A DNA stretch of 5,190 bases from Alphaproteobacteria bacterium (GTDB lineage: Bacteria; Pseudomonadota; Alphaproteobacteria; Caulobacterales; Maricaulaceae): contig JAUIEH010000229.1 of the NCBI GenBank assembly GCA_030428405.1, positions 1 to 5,190 on the forward strand, written 5' to 3'. Positions 1-5,190 of the stretch are shown piece by piece. Position numbers and translations under genes: made by a program. A model generated the notes under the pieces. The model saw only the letters and a program-made list of their open reading frames with translations. It was not told the DNA's origin and searched no databases. How positions within the stretch are numbered: position 1 is the stretch's first letter; every line of letters starts with the position of its first letter.

Positions 1-82
1 CGATTTCCGGCTGGGTGTGCGCCTGATGATCGCCGGCTTTGAAAGCCGACTTCCGGACCGTTAATGCTTCGACCGATTTCAT
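1..82 (-). CDS. Possible 5' end of a divergent gene (partial, alternative to the plus-strand fragment)
   Basis: On the minus strand an ATG at 80-82 opens a frame that stays open to the left edge (27 codons). It begins MKSVEALTVRKSAFKAGD. The same frame is open upstream of this ATG back to a TAG near position 142. Third positions are fairly GC-rich, but I see no good Shine-Dalgarno in front of the ATG. A gene divergent from a TonB receptor would often be a regulator or enzyme, but nothing in these residues identifies one. It is listed because it competes with the plus-strand C-terminal reading. Confidence is low. Confidence 0.18.
   Translation of the reverse strand, partial: MKSVEALTVRKSAFKAGDHQAHTQPEI
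2..64 (+). CDS. 3' end of an unidentified upstream gene (partial, tentative)
   Basis: One plus-strand frame is open from the window edge to a TAA at 62-64 and gives about 20 residues ending in FESRLPDR. The other two plus frames stop at 24-26 and 40-42. Third codon positions are mostly G or C (about 13 of 20), as in the genes nearby. If real, this is the C-terminus of a gene in the same direction as the receptor, about 150 bases upstream of it. The fragment is too short to assign a family. It conflicts with the minus-strand reading of the same stretch (1-82), and only one can be right. Confidence 0.3.
   Translation, partial: DFRLGVRLMIAGFESRLPDR
34..48. repeat. 15-bp near-perfect palindrome
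   Basis: CGGCTTT at 34-40 and AAAGCCG at 42-48 are exact reverse complements around a single central G. No T-run follows on either strand, and the centre is too tight for a normal hairpin loop, so it does not look like a terminator. It could be a protein-binding site or chance, because it overlaps the putative coding fragments at the left edge. Confidence 0.35.
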
Positions 83-145
83 CGCAATCGTGATGTTGCG
101 AATTGTTGCTGCACGAGATGCGGCGTTCGGCGGCGGAAACGTCTA

Positions 146-183
146 GTGTCGCTTTACACCGTTAAGGGCGTCGTGCGTGTAAC
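146..183 (+). promoter_or_regulatory. Weak candidate promoter and GTGT-N6-ACAC dyad for the receptor gene
   Basis: TTTACA at 153-158 resembles a -35 box, and GTGTAA at 177-182 (18-base gap) or TGTAAC at 178-183 is a poor -10. The transcript would start near 190 and leave a short leader with the ribosome site at 202-212. The -35 candidate overlaps a small dyad, GTGT at 146-149 and ACAC at 156-159 with six bases between, which could be an operator. Both signals are short and unconfirmed. No Fur box or riboswitch-like structure was recognised in the leader. Confidence 0.2.
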
Positions 184-201
184 CAAGCTGGCCCCTTGAT
201 G

Positions 202-212
202 AGGAGGGGAGG
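202..212 (+). promoter_or_regulatory. Strong Shine-Dalgarno deciding the receptor start
   Basis: The purine run AGGAGGGGAGG ends four bases before the ATG at 217. Its AGGAGGGG part lies seven bases away. The upstream in-frame TTG (196) and ATG (199) would place this site inside the coding region and would put an odd MRRGGD stretch before the signal peptide. The ATG at 217 is therefore preferred. Confidence 0.8.
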
Positions 213-216
213 CGAC

Positions 217-2496
217 ATGCTCTTACAACGGAAATTATTCTTGGCCGGGGCTGGATTAGCTACGGTCTTGTGCGCGCCTGCGATCGCTGGCGCTCAGGAT
301 GACGCCGCGCCGACGGCGAATGGTGCGGACCGGGAACGGATCGTCGTCACCGCCCGACGGCGCGAAGAAAGCGTCAGCGAGGTTCCGATTTCTATCGCGG
401 TCATCGAGGGCGACCTTACGCGCCAATCGATCACCACGAACAGTGATCTTCAGTTCTCGGTGCCCGGACTGACATTCACCGGCATTGTCGCGTCGCGCGA
501 GGATCCACCAATTCAATTGCGCGGCCAGGGGCAAACCTTCGGTGCGGCTCTGCCGGGCGTAACCAGTTACTTCGCAGACGTCCCAATCTTTGGTTCGAAC
601 TCCTCTTTGTTTGATATGAATTCGATCCAGGTGCTCCGCGGCCCGCAAGGCACGCTGTTCGGCCGCAATACGACGGGCGGCGCAATATTGTTCACGCCAG
701 CCGCGCCGGTCATCGGCGAATTCGAAGGGCACGTGCTCGGCCGGTTTGGCAATCTCGGGCTCAATGAAGTGCAAGGCGCGATAAACGTACCGCTCGGTGA
801 GCGCGCAGCGATTCGGATCGCCGGTTCGCGTTTGCGCAGAGATGGCTATACGGACGATTTGACGACGGGCCTCGACCTTGACGATCAAAACCGCGATGCC
901 TGGCGCGTCGGCTTGCGCTTCGAGCCAACCGACAACATCGAAACGCAGTTCACATTCGCTGGACTTCGAGTTCGCCAAAACGGCAACTCAGAAATCATCT
1001 ACTCGGCGCCGGCTGCCGGCGCGGCGGCGGCCTTTTTCGGCGCTGACGCATTTTTAGCCCAGCAACAGGCGAACGGAAATCGGACCACTTGGTCGGTGCC
1101 CGGATTCGCGCCGTTTTTTGATCGTGACTATTTCTTCGCCGCGAACACGACGACAGTGGACTTTGGTGACGTCACGATACGGAATATTATCGGCTATCAG
1201 GAGGATCAAAGCGGATTTCAGGTGAATTTCGGCGGCTTTCCGCTTCCGATCCTGCATCAGCGCACCGGCCCGCATTTGCTCAATCCGAACAATGCGCTGT
1301 CGGGCCGAAGCCAGCTGTCGGAAGAATTCCATATCTTTGGCGAGACTGACCTGTTCACCTGGCTGGTGGGGGCGAGCTACATCCATGAGGAACCGCTCGG
1401 ACTGCGCGTTTCCGCGGTCGAAGTTTTTGGCGGCGGCTCGGATGACTTGAACCTGTTCTCAGTCGAGCAAGAAGATGTCGGCGTATTCGGCCAGACGACG
1501 ATTGATCTGTCGGCGATTGCGGAAGGCGTCAGCCTCACGGCTGGAGCGCGCTATAGCGTCAACGAACAGAACGCCGTGAACATGAACGGCTCGACGCCGA
1601 CACGCACGTCGGCGCCCTACGGTCCGTTCACGTGCGACCGGGACGTCACATTGAATTTCGCCGATTGTCAGGTGCCGCTCTCGGAGGAGTTTTCCGGGTG
1701 GAGCTGGAATCTGACGCTCGACTGGCAGGTTGGTGAAGACACGCTGCTTTACGCAGCGACGCGCCGCGGTTTCAAGGCAGGCGGCTTCAACGCGACCGCC
1801 ATCAATGCCGCCGATGCGCTATATGGCAGTGAAGAACTTACCGACGTCGAACTTGGTTTCAGAACGCGGTGGGACGCTGGACCGAATGTCTCACTCGACG
1901 CCAATGTCGCCGTCTATTATGGCTGGTACGAACAAATCCAGCGCTATTTCCTGACGGTTCTTCCGGGCAACGTCACGCAAACGCTGACGGTCAACGCAGG
2001 CGACGGATCAGTCTCCGGACTGGAGTTCCAGGGCGGCGTCATGTTGTTCGACGATCTCGAACTGCGCCTGAACTACGCCTATACGAACGCTGAGATCACG
2101 CCGGACCCGGCGCTTGGCGCATTTGCGCCGACCGGCTATGCCGGCGTCGCAGAACATGCCGGGAGCTTCATTGCGCGCTATCACCTGCCAATCGAAGAAC
2201 GGCTCGGCGACTTGTCGCTAGCAGCTACGATCTACGCTCAAAGCGAGATGCCGTTTGTGGACGACATTAATGTTGAACCGCAGGCTCACGCCGATCCCTA
2301 TACGCTGCTCAATTTGCGCGCCGATTGGGAGAATGTCGCAGACAGCGCATTTGATCTGGCGGTCTTCGTAGACAACGCGACGGACGAAGAATATCTCGTG
2401 GACGGAGCAGTTGCGCTCGACGCCGAACTTGGACTGTCCGTGCATTCTTTCGGTCCGCCGCGCGTATACGGCTTGGAGCTGCGCTACAATTTCTAG
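217..2496 (+). CDS. TonB-dependent outer-membrane receptor
   Basis: A complete 759-residue receptor that would import a scarce ligand across the outer membrane with energy from TonB-ExbB-ExbD. Residues 1-26 are a signal peptide (positive MLLQRK, hydrophobic core, cleavage after AGA before QDD). A TonB box of the IVVTA type lies at 42-46, followed by the plug domain to about 165 with VLRGPQGTLFGRNTTGG at 139-155. The rest is the 22-strand beta-barrel, rich in alternating aromatic and polar residues, and the protein ends in the expected C-terminal phenylalanine (LELRYNF). There is no N-terminal STN signalling domain, so it is unlikely to drive a FecR/ECF sigma system. The mature protein has only two cysteines, 473 and 484, probably in an outer loop. 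Length and layout match the large alphaproteobacterial receptor family whose ligands vary widely (siderophores, sugars, aromatics, steroids). The sequence does not show the ligand, and calling it a siderophore receptor would be a guess. It starts at ATG 217, after a strong ribosome site, and is followed by its own terminator, so it is probably monocistronic. Confidence 0.95.
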   Translation: MLLQRKLFLAGAGLATVLCAPAIAGAQDDAAPTANGADRERIVVTARRREESVSEVPISIAVIEGDLTRQSITTNSDLQFSVPGLTFTGIVASREDPPIQLRGQGQTFGAALPGVTSYFADVPIFGSNSSLFDMNSIQVLRGPQGTLFGRNTTGGAILFTPAAPVIGEFEGHVLGRFGNLGLNEVQGAINVPLGERAAIRIAGSRLRRDGYTDDLTTGLDLDDQNRDAWRVGLRFEPTDNIETQFTFAGLRVRQNGNSEIIYSAPAAGAAAAFFGADAFLAQQQANGNRTTWSVPGFAPFFDRDYFFAANTTTVDFGDVTIRNIIGYQEDQSGFQVNFGGFPLPILHQRTGPHLLNPNNALSGRSQLSEEFHIFGETDLFTWLVGASYIHEEPLGLRVSAVEVFGGGSDDLNLFSVEQEDVGVFGQTTIDLSAIAEGVSLTAGARYSVNEQNAVNMNGSTPTRTSAPYGPFTCDRDVTLNFADCQVPLSEEFSGWSWNLTLDWQVGEDTLLYAATRRGFKAGGFNATAINAADALYGSEELTDVELGFRTRWDAGPNVSLDANVAVYYGWYEQIQRYFLTVLPGNVTQTLTVNAGDGSVSGLEFQGGVMLFDDLELRLNYAYTNAEITPDPALGAFAPTGYAGVAEHAGSFIARYHLPIEERLGDLSLAATIYAQSEMPFVDDINVEPQAHADPYTLLNLRADWENVADSAFDLAVFVDNATDEEYLVDGAVALDAELGLSVHSFGPPRVYGLELRYNF

Positions 2497-2565
2497 CTCC
2501 CGGCTGAGGCGCTTCAGGCGCCCGTAACGTCGAGCGTCGCGACGGCGCCGACAATTCAGACCAAC

Positions 2566-2601
2566 GAAGTGCGCGGCCAATTCCTAGTGGCCGCGCATTT
2601 T
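2566..2601 (+). terminator. Intrinsic terminator of the receptor gene
   Basis: TGCGCGGCCA at 2570-2579 and TGGCCGCGCA at 2588-2597 form a perfect 10-bp GC-rich stem with an 8-base loop. TTTT at 2598-2601 follows. The T-run can also pair with GAAG at 2566-2569 through two A-U and two G-U pairs. The hairpin lies about 70 bases past the receptor stop. On the minus strand no T-run follows the stem, so it works best for plus-strand transcripts. Confidence 0.85.
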
Positions 2602-2800
2602 CGTCAGGAGCGAGCGACGTGGCTCTTTCAGGTCGGCTCAAAAGCAGCCGACATTCAAAGGCCCATCCCGGCCTAAGGCGATTCATTCGGGTTCGAGTGG
2701 AAGCCAGTGATCGACATGATCTGCCCGAACGCAACGGCCACGGAGCACCTTTCGCTCGTAAGCCACGCAAATATGAACGACGGCGTGGAGCTCGAAGCGG
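2602..2800. other. Convergent intergenic stretch without a supported gene
   Basis: This lies between the two inward-facing terminators. It contains one hairpin (2632-2652). A plus-strand frame is open from a TAA at 2674-2676 to a TAG at 2860-2862, giving an ATG-started peptide of at most 48 residues. That frame overlaps the end of the transporter, has no ribosome site I can see and resembles nothing I know, so it is not called as a gene. Confidence 0.5.
2632..2652. repeat. Short inverted repeat (7-bp stem, 7-base loop)
   Basis: GTCGGCT at 2632-2638 and AGCCGAC at 2646-2652 pair exactly around a CAAAAGC loop. No T-run follows on the plus strand. It sits about 30 bases after the receptor terminator and could be a back-up stop, an RNA 3' end stabiliser or chance. 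Confidence 0.4.
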
Positions 2801-2827
2801 AAAAAGCAAAGCGCGATCGTTTGCTCC
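2801..2827 (-). terminator. Intrinsic terminator of the MFS transporter gene
   Basis: Read on the minus strand, AGCAAA (2820-2825), a 9-base loop (2811-2819) and TTTGCT (2805-2810) form a 6-bp stem. Two G-U pairs can extend it, and it runs into a T-stretch matching AAAAA at 2801-2805. It begins only a few bases after the transporter stop codon. The stem is AT-rich and weaker than the receptor terminator, but its position and T-run fit. Confidence 0.5.
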
Positions 2828-2831
2828 GCGC

Positions 2832-4049
2832 TCAGCCTTCAGCGTCGCGCTGGTTTGGATAGGGACCAAGCAGGAGATACAATCCCGCAGCGAAGCCGAA
2901 GCAGGTTGCAGCAGCCATAAGCGCATATCGGTAGTGACCGAAATAGTCATGCGCGAAGCCGAACAATATCGCTGCGGTCGACGCCAGAGTGACGACGATG
3001 AACAGCGACACGCCGAAAATTGTCGAATAGTCACGCATCGGAAAATATTTCCCGATGAGATAGGCGATAAGCTGAACCTCTGCGCCTTGAGCCATGCCCA
3101 GCAATATGACGGCGACAGCGGCGAATGCTGGATGCAATGTCGGCGACAACAAGATGACGCAGCCGATGATTGGAGCGGCCGTAAACACGAAGCCGACCGC
3201 AGGCGCCCAAATCCGATCGACCAGCCAGCCAGCCAGCATTGTGCCGATCAAGGCGGACCCGGCGAGCATGCCGAGCACATTGGCGGCGACGTTCGGCGCG
3301 ATTTCGGCGTCCGTAAGCAGAGGGTGGAGCTGACTGACGACGCCGGCGAATGGCGCATAGGTCAGTGCGCCAGCGAAACAGACGAGCAGAACTTTCCGGT
3401 TGGCGAGCACGGTGAGAAACGCGCTCGGCTTGATCTGTGCATCATGCGTGTCTGCGGGAGAGGCGGGTCGTTCGCGTACCAATAAAAGCGTCGCCGGCAG
3501 CCCGACCAATAGCGCGAGCGCGGCCAGGACGAGAAACCCGGCGCGCCAGTTTGATTGGGAGATTGCAAAATAGAGCACGGCGGGCAGCGCCATGCCGACG
3601 ATTGTCATCCCGAGATTGGTGCAGGCGAGCGCGAGGCCGCGAGACTTGTCGAACCAACTGGTGACCGCGCGCGTAAAAGTCATGCCCGTCGTGCCCAGAC
3701 CGACCACGTAAAACAGTCCGAACAGGGCATAGAATACGAACAGCGAACCGGTCATGCTTGCGAGCGCGATCCAGACAAGCCCGACCGCCGTTAGACAGCT
3801 AGCCGCAATAAGGCGGACGCCGAATCTGTCGGTCAAACGACCAATGACCGGCGCCATGAACGCGACCGCAAGGCCTGCGTAGTGGTAGAAGCCGATCTGT
3901 CCGCGCGACCATCCGAACGCCTCCTGCAGAGGCTCGACGAAGACGCTCGACGCGAAAGAAAGAACCGACATTCCGCTGGCGAATCCGACGGCTGCGCCAA
4001 GCACGACGGTCCAACCTTTTTCCCACTCTTGTCTTGCGGTCTTGTTCAT
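2832..4049 (-). CDS. MFS transporter, monocarboxylate/oxalate-formate antiporter type
   Basis: A complete 405-residue inner-membrane carrier, the usual size for the major facilitator superfamily, with about twelve hydrophobic helices in two halves. Helices lie roughly at 13-37, 51-70, 79-98, 101-122, 140-163, 169-191, then 219-240, 254-277, 284-303, 306-328, 343-364 and 374-395. A charged cytoplasmic loop (192-213) joins the halves. The family motif A is seen as GRLTDRFGVR at 70-79 and in weaker form as GWLVDR at 274-279. RAVTSWFDKSRGLALA (127-142) and the GAEVQLIAYLIGKYF stretch (322-336) are typical of the branch holding monocarboxylate and oxalate/formate carriers, so a small organic anion is a reasonable substrate guess but is not shown. 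It starts at ATG 4047-4049 with GAGGAAG seven bases upstream, and is convergent with the TonB receptor. A fourfold CCAG repeat (3221-3236) lies inside the gene at residues about 271-277. Confidence 0.92.
   Translation of the reverse strand: MNKTARQEWEKGWTVVLGAAVGFASGMSVLSFASSVFVEPLQEAFGWSRGQIGFYHYAGLAVAFMAPVIGRLTDRFGVRLIAASCLTAVGLVWIALASMTGSLFVFYALFGLFYVVGLGTTGMTFTRAVTSWFDKSRGLALACTNLGMTIVGMALPAVLYFAISQSNWRAGFLVLAALALLVGLPATLLLVRERPASPADTHDAQIKPSAFLTVLANRKVLLVCFAGALTYAPFAGVVSQLHPLLTDAEIAPNVAANVLGMLAGSALIGTMLAGWLVDRIWAPAVGFVFTAAPIIGCVILLSPTLHPAFAAVAVILLGMAQGAEVQLIAYLIGKYFPMRDYSTIFGVSLFIVVTLASTAAILFGFAHDYFGHYRYALMAAATCFGFAAGLYLLLGPYPNQRDAEG
3221..3236. repeat. Tetranucleotide repeat (CCAG x4) inside the transporter gene
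   Basis: Four exact tandem copies of CCAG, with one further C, encode part of LAGWLV in helix 8 on the minus strand. The unit is not a multiple of three, so gain or loss of a copy would break the reading frame. Four copies is short for a contingency locus and may simply reflect the amino-acid and codon pattern. Confidence 0.6.
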
Positions 4050-4056
4050 CCGCTCG

Positions 4057-4063
4057 CTTCCTC
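4057..4063 (-). promoter_or_regulatory. Shine-Dalgarno of the MFS transporter
   Basis: On the minus strand GAGGAAG ends seven bases before the ATG at 4047-4049. This spacing is ideal and supports that start, which also puts a short charged stretch (MNKTARQEWEKGW) before the first helix. I found no convincing -35/-10 pair further upstream. Confidence 0.75.
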
Positions 4064-4329
4064 GCTACGCCGACAATTTGTAGATGCAGCGTAGAGGGTG
4101 GGGGCGGATATTCGGTGCTCTGAATCGCTTCGGCCTGCAGAGTTCGCATCCGCGATTTGGGCTGCGCCGCATTGGCGTCTGGGTGTCGGCGTTTCGAATT
4201 GTACGCAAGCGCAGCGTCGCGCGAGGAGAGCGATCGTCGTCTGGTGACGAAACGCGGTCGGCCTGCGATGATCGCCAGACGCTGACAGAGCTGGCGCTGA
4301 TCGTGACGCCCAGTATCGACCGCCAATGT
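4064..4329. other. Region without a supported gene between the transporter and the Rhs remnant
   Basis: Frames are open in several directions because the DNA is GC-rich, but none of the translations shows a recognisable family, a ribosome site or a sensible start. It should contain the transporter promoter. In the frame leaving the Rhs remnant, YD-repeat similarity stops at about 4330, and the residues after it are rich in Arg and Ser with no YD or GR motifs. It may be unrelated DNA joined at a recombination point, or heavily decayed Rhs sequence. Confidence 0.5.
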
Positions 4330-4900
4330 GCCCGGCGAACGGTCGAGCGCATTGGCGTCGTCATAGCGAATGGTGCGCGAGGTCTGGGGCGTATAGAGCC
4401 AGCCCGAGACGCTGGCCTGGGAGTTGGTCAGCTGGCCCGCGCCGTCATAGACGTGCGCGAAGGTGACGATCTCCGCGCCGGCGGCGTCGACATGGGCTTC
4501 GCCGACAAGATCGCCGTCCAGGCTGATAGGCCCAGGCGACGGCGCCGGCATATCCCGTTTGTCCCGAGGCGGAGGCCCCGCGGCGGGTGACAGTGAGCCG
4601 GCCCCAGCTATAGGCGTAGGCGGCGAGGGTGTCGGATGATGTTCCGTCGCCGTCCTGATCGGAGAGGACGGCCGTCAGCCGGTCAAGCGCGTCATATTGA
4701 TAAAGCGCGAGATAACCGTCCGGCCACTGCACGTAAACGCGATTGGAGTTGACGTCATAGCCGTAGGTGACGGTGCGCGTTGTACCGCCGCGCTCGGCGG
4801 TCTCGGTGATCAGCCGGCCGGCGAAGTCATAGGCGTAAAGCTGGCGATGGACGGGCGTCCCAGTCCCGCAAGTCTCTACGCCCGAGCCCGCCGGCCACAC
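4330..4900 (-). pseudogene. Rhs/YD-repeat protein fragment, frameshifted and truncated at both ends
   Basis: Rhs proteins are large YD-repeat shells, usually 1,000 residues or more, that enclose a C-terminal toxin or act at the cell surface. Only about 200 residues remain here. Frame A (4900 to about 4520) shows degenerate repeats: YAYDFAGRLI, YGYDVNSNR, YQYDALDRLTAV, then AYSWGRLTVTRRG and WAYQP. Frame B, shifted by one base, carries on from about 4524 to 4330 with SLDGDLVGEAHVD, YDGAGQLTNSQASVSGW and LYTPQTSRTIRYDDANALD, wording that I recognise from alphaproteobacterial Rhs proteins. The YDANGN repeats expected next, the core-closing RYYDP-like end and any toxin tip are missing, as is the N-terminal part. 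The frame A reading is open only back to a TAG at 4949-4951, and GTG 4900 is just a convenient boundary, not a real start (no ribosome site seen). No immunity gene or VgrG is nearby. The Rhs identity is firm, and loss of function is very likely unless a sequencing error explains the shift. Confidence 0.8.
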
Positions 4901-5116
4901 CTCCGCGCAGGTCCGCGCGCCTGTTCTCGGGCTCCTCGTGCCGGATACCTATGCGTCGAGGCTTCCGCTTCGTTGTCTCCGACTTTCGCTGCCAAGCTGG
5001 TCCTAGCTGTCAACGGCGCCTGACCACGCGCGGGTAGGGACGTACATTCGTGAGCCGCTAGGCCGATGAAATTCTCGTGCGGCGCGCTGGACCAATCGGC
5101 GGTTTTAATATTAACT
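4901..5116. other. Region without a supported gene upstream of the right-edge gene
   Basis: No YD motifs were recognised beyond 4900 in any minus frame, so the upstream end of the Rhs remnant lies about here. The minus frame open from the right edge to 4876 translates to an Arg/Ala-rich tail without family features. The last part is AT-rich compared with the rest of the window (5101-5120) and probably holds the promoter of the gene that follows. Confidence 0.45.
5106..5111 (+). promoter_or_regulatory. Candidate -10 element next to a start codon
   Basis: TAATAT at 5106-5111 is a good match to a -10 box in an otherwise GC-rich stretch. No clear -35 is seen 17 bases upstream (GCGCTG). Transcription starting six or so bases later would begin at or very near the ATG at 5117. 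Confidence 0.3.
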
Positions 5117-5190
5117 ATGTCGACAATGAATATCTTGATGACACTGCGCGGAGGGTGTGTCGCGGCGATGCTCGTCATTGCGTCGTGCAC
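5117..5190 (+). CDS. N-terminus of a probable exported lipoprotein (truncated by the window edge)
   Basis: An open plus frame reaches the right edge with in-frame ATG codons at 5117, 5126 and 5138. From 5138 it reads MTLRGGCVAAMLVIASC: a positive residue, a short hydrophobic core and a cysteine after IAS, which fits a lipobox ([LVI]-[ASTVI]-[GAS]-C) cut by signal peptidase II. Cysteine would be residue 24 from 5117 or 17 from 5138. Starting at 5117 adds MSTMNIL ahead of the signal peptide. No Shine-Dalgarno precedes any of the three starts. The TAATAT box just upstream of 5117 suggests a leaderless message. The mature protein lies outside the window, so its function cannot be given. A plain secreted protein is the alternative. 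Confidence 0.5.
   Translation, partial: MSTMNILMTLRGGCVAAMLVIASC

Noticed and set aside
196..216. TTG 196 or ATG 199 as the receptor start
   Set aside because: Either would place the strong Shine-Dalgarno within the coding sequence and add MRRGGD-like residues in front of a normal signal peptide. ATG 217 fits better.
256..978. Minus-strand frame of 240 codons inside the receptor gene
   Set aside because: It lies wholly antisense to the signal peptide, plug and early barrel of a well-supported TonB receptor, and its translation is Arg-rich without motifs.
2619..3485. Long plus-strand frame (288 codons) antisense to the MFS gene
   Set aside because: Its translation is rich in Arg, Asp and Gln with no hydrophobic core or family motif, has no ribosome site, and mostly mirrors the codons of the clearly real transporter on the other strand.
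3799..4551. A 250-codon minus-strand frame as one intact protein
   Set aside because: Only its first 74 or so residues resemble Rhs. The rest passes through the unassigned gap and then reads the transporter 5' part in the wrong frame. It is a chance extension of the Rhs remnant.
4084..4590. Plus-strand frame of 168 codons over the Rhs remnant
   Set aside because: It is antisense to recognisable YD-repeat sequence, with Arg-rich translation and no start signal.
4876..5190. Minus-strand frame open to the right edge, as a gene or as the upstream part of the Rhs protein
   Set aside because: It has no YD motifs, ends in Arg/Ala-rich sequence, is in a different frame from the Rhs fragment, and conflicts with the lipoprotein-like start on the plus strand.
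1..5190. CRISPR arrays, tRNA or rRNA genes, insertion sequence ends, complete toxin-antitoxin pairs
   Set aside because: I looked for regularly spaced repeats, cloverleaf-like stretches, paired terminal inverted repeats and small two-gene cassettes and saw none. A tool-based scan could still find degenerate cases.

Overview
The window looks like about 5.2 kb of an alphaproteobacterial chromosome, most likely from a Hyphomonadaceae/Caulobacterales or Sphingomonadales-type organism. The reasons are moderately high GC with matching codon use, a TonB-dependent receptor with the IVVTA-type TonB box and VLRGPQGTLFGRNTTGG plug motif common in those groups, and a YD-repeat protein fragment whose wording resembles alphaproteobacterial Rhs proteins. 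The taxonomic call comes from pattern recognition, not from a search.

Layout. Positions 1-195 are the end (or divergent start) of an unidentified gene plus the leader of the next one. Positions 217-2496 (+) encode a complete 759-aa TonB-dependent outer-membrane receptor with a strong Shine-Dalgarno and a clear intrinsic terminator just downstream. Positions 2497-2831 are a convergent intergenic region with terminators for both neighbours and one extra hairpin. Positions 2832-4049 (-) encode a complete 405-aa, 12-helix major facilitator superfamily transporter of the monocarboxylate/oxalate-formate type. Positions 4064-4329 show no gene I can support. Positions 4330-4900 (-) are a decayed internal piece of an Rhs/YD-repeat protein, frameshifted and missing both ends. 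Positions 4901-5116 hold nothing clear. Positions 5117-5190 (+) appear to be the start of a gene for an exported lipoprotein that runs off the right edge.

How the genes may work together. The receptor would take an unknown ligand across the outer membrane using TonB energy. The MFS carrier is the sort of inner-membrane permease that could move a small organic acid or a breakdown product. They are convergent, so not an operon, and a shared substrate is only suggested by proximity. No enzyme in the window names the substrate. The Rhs remnant has no core C-terminal end, toxin tip, VgrG or immunity gene, and reads as a genomic scar, not an active system. I do not see a convincing undescribed system here. 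The most unusual items are the Rhs scar with its apparent repeat-mediated deletion and the possibly leaderless lipoprotein gene.
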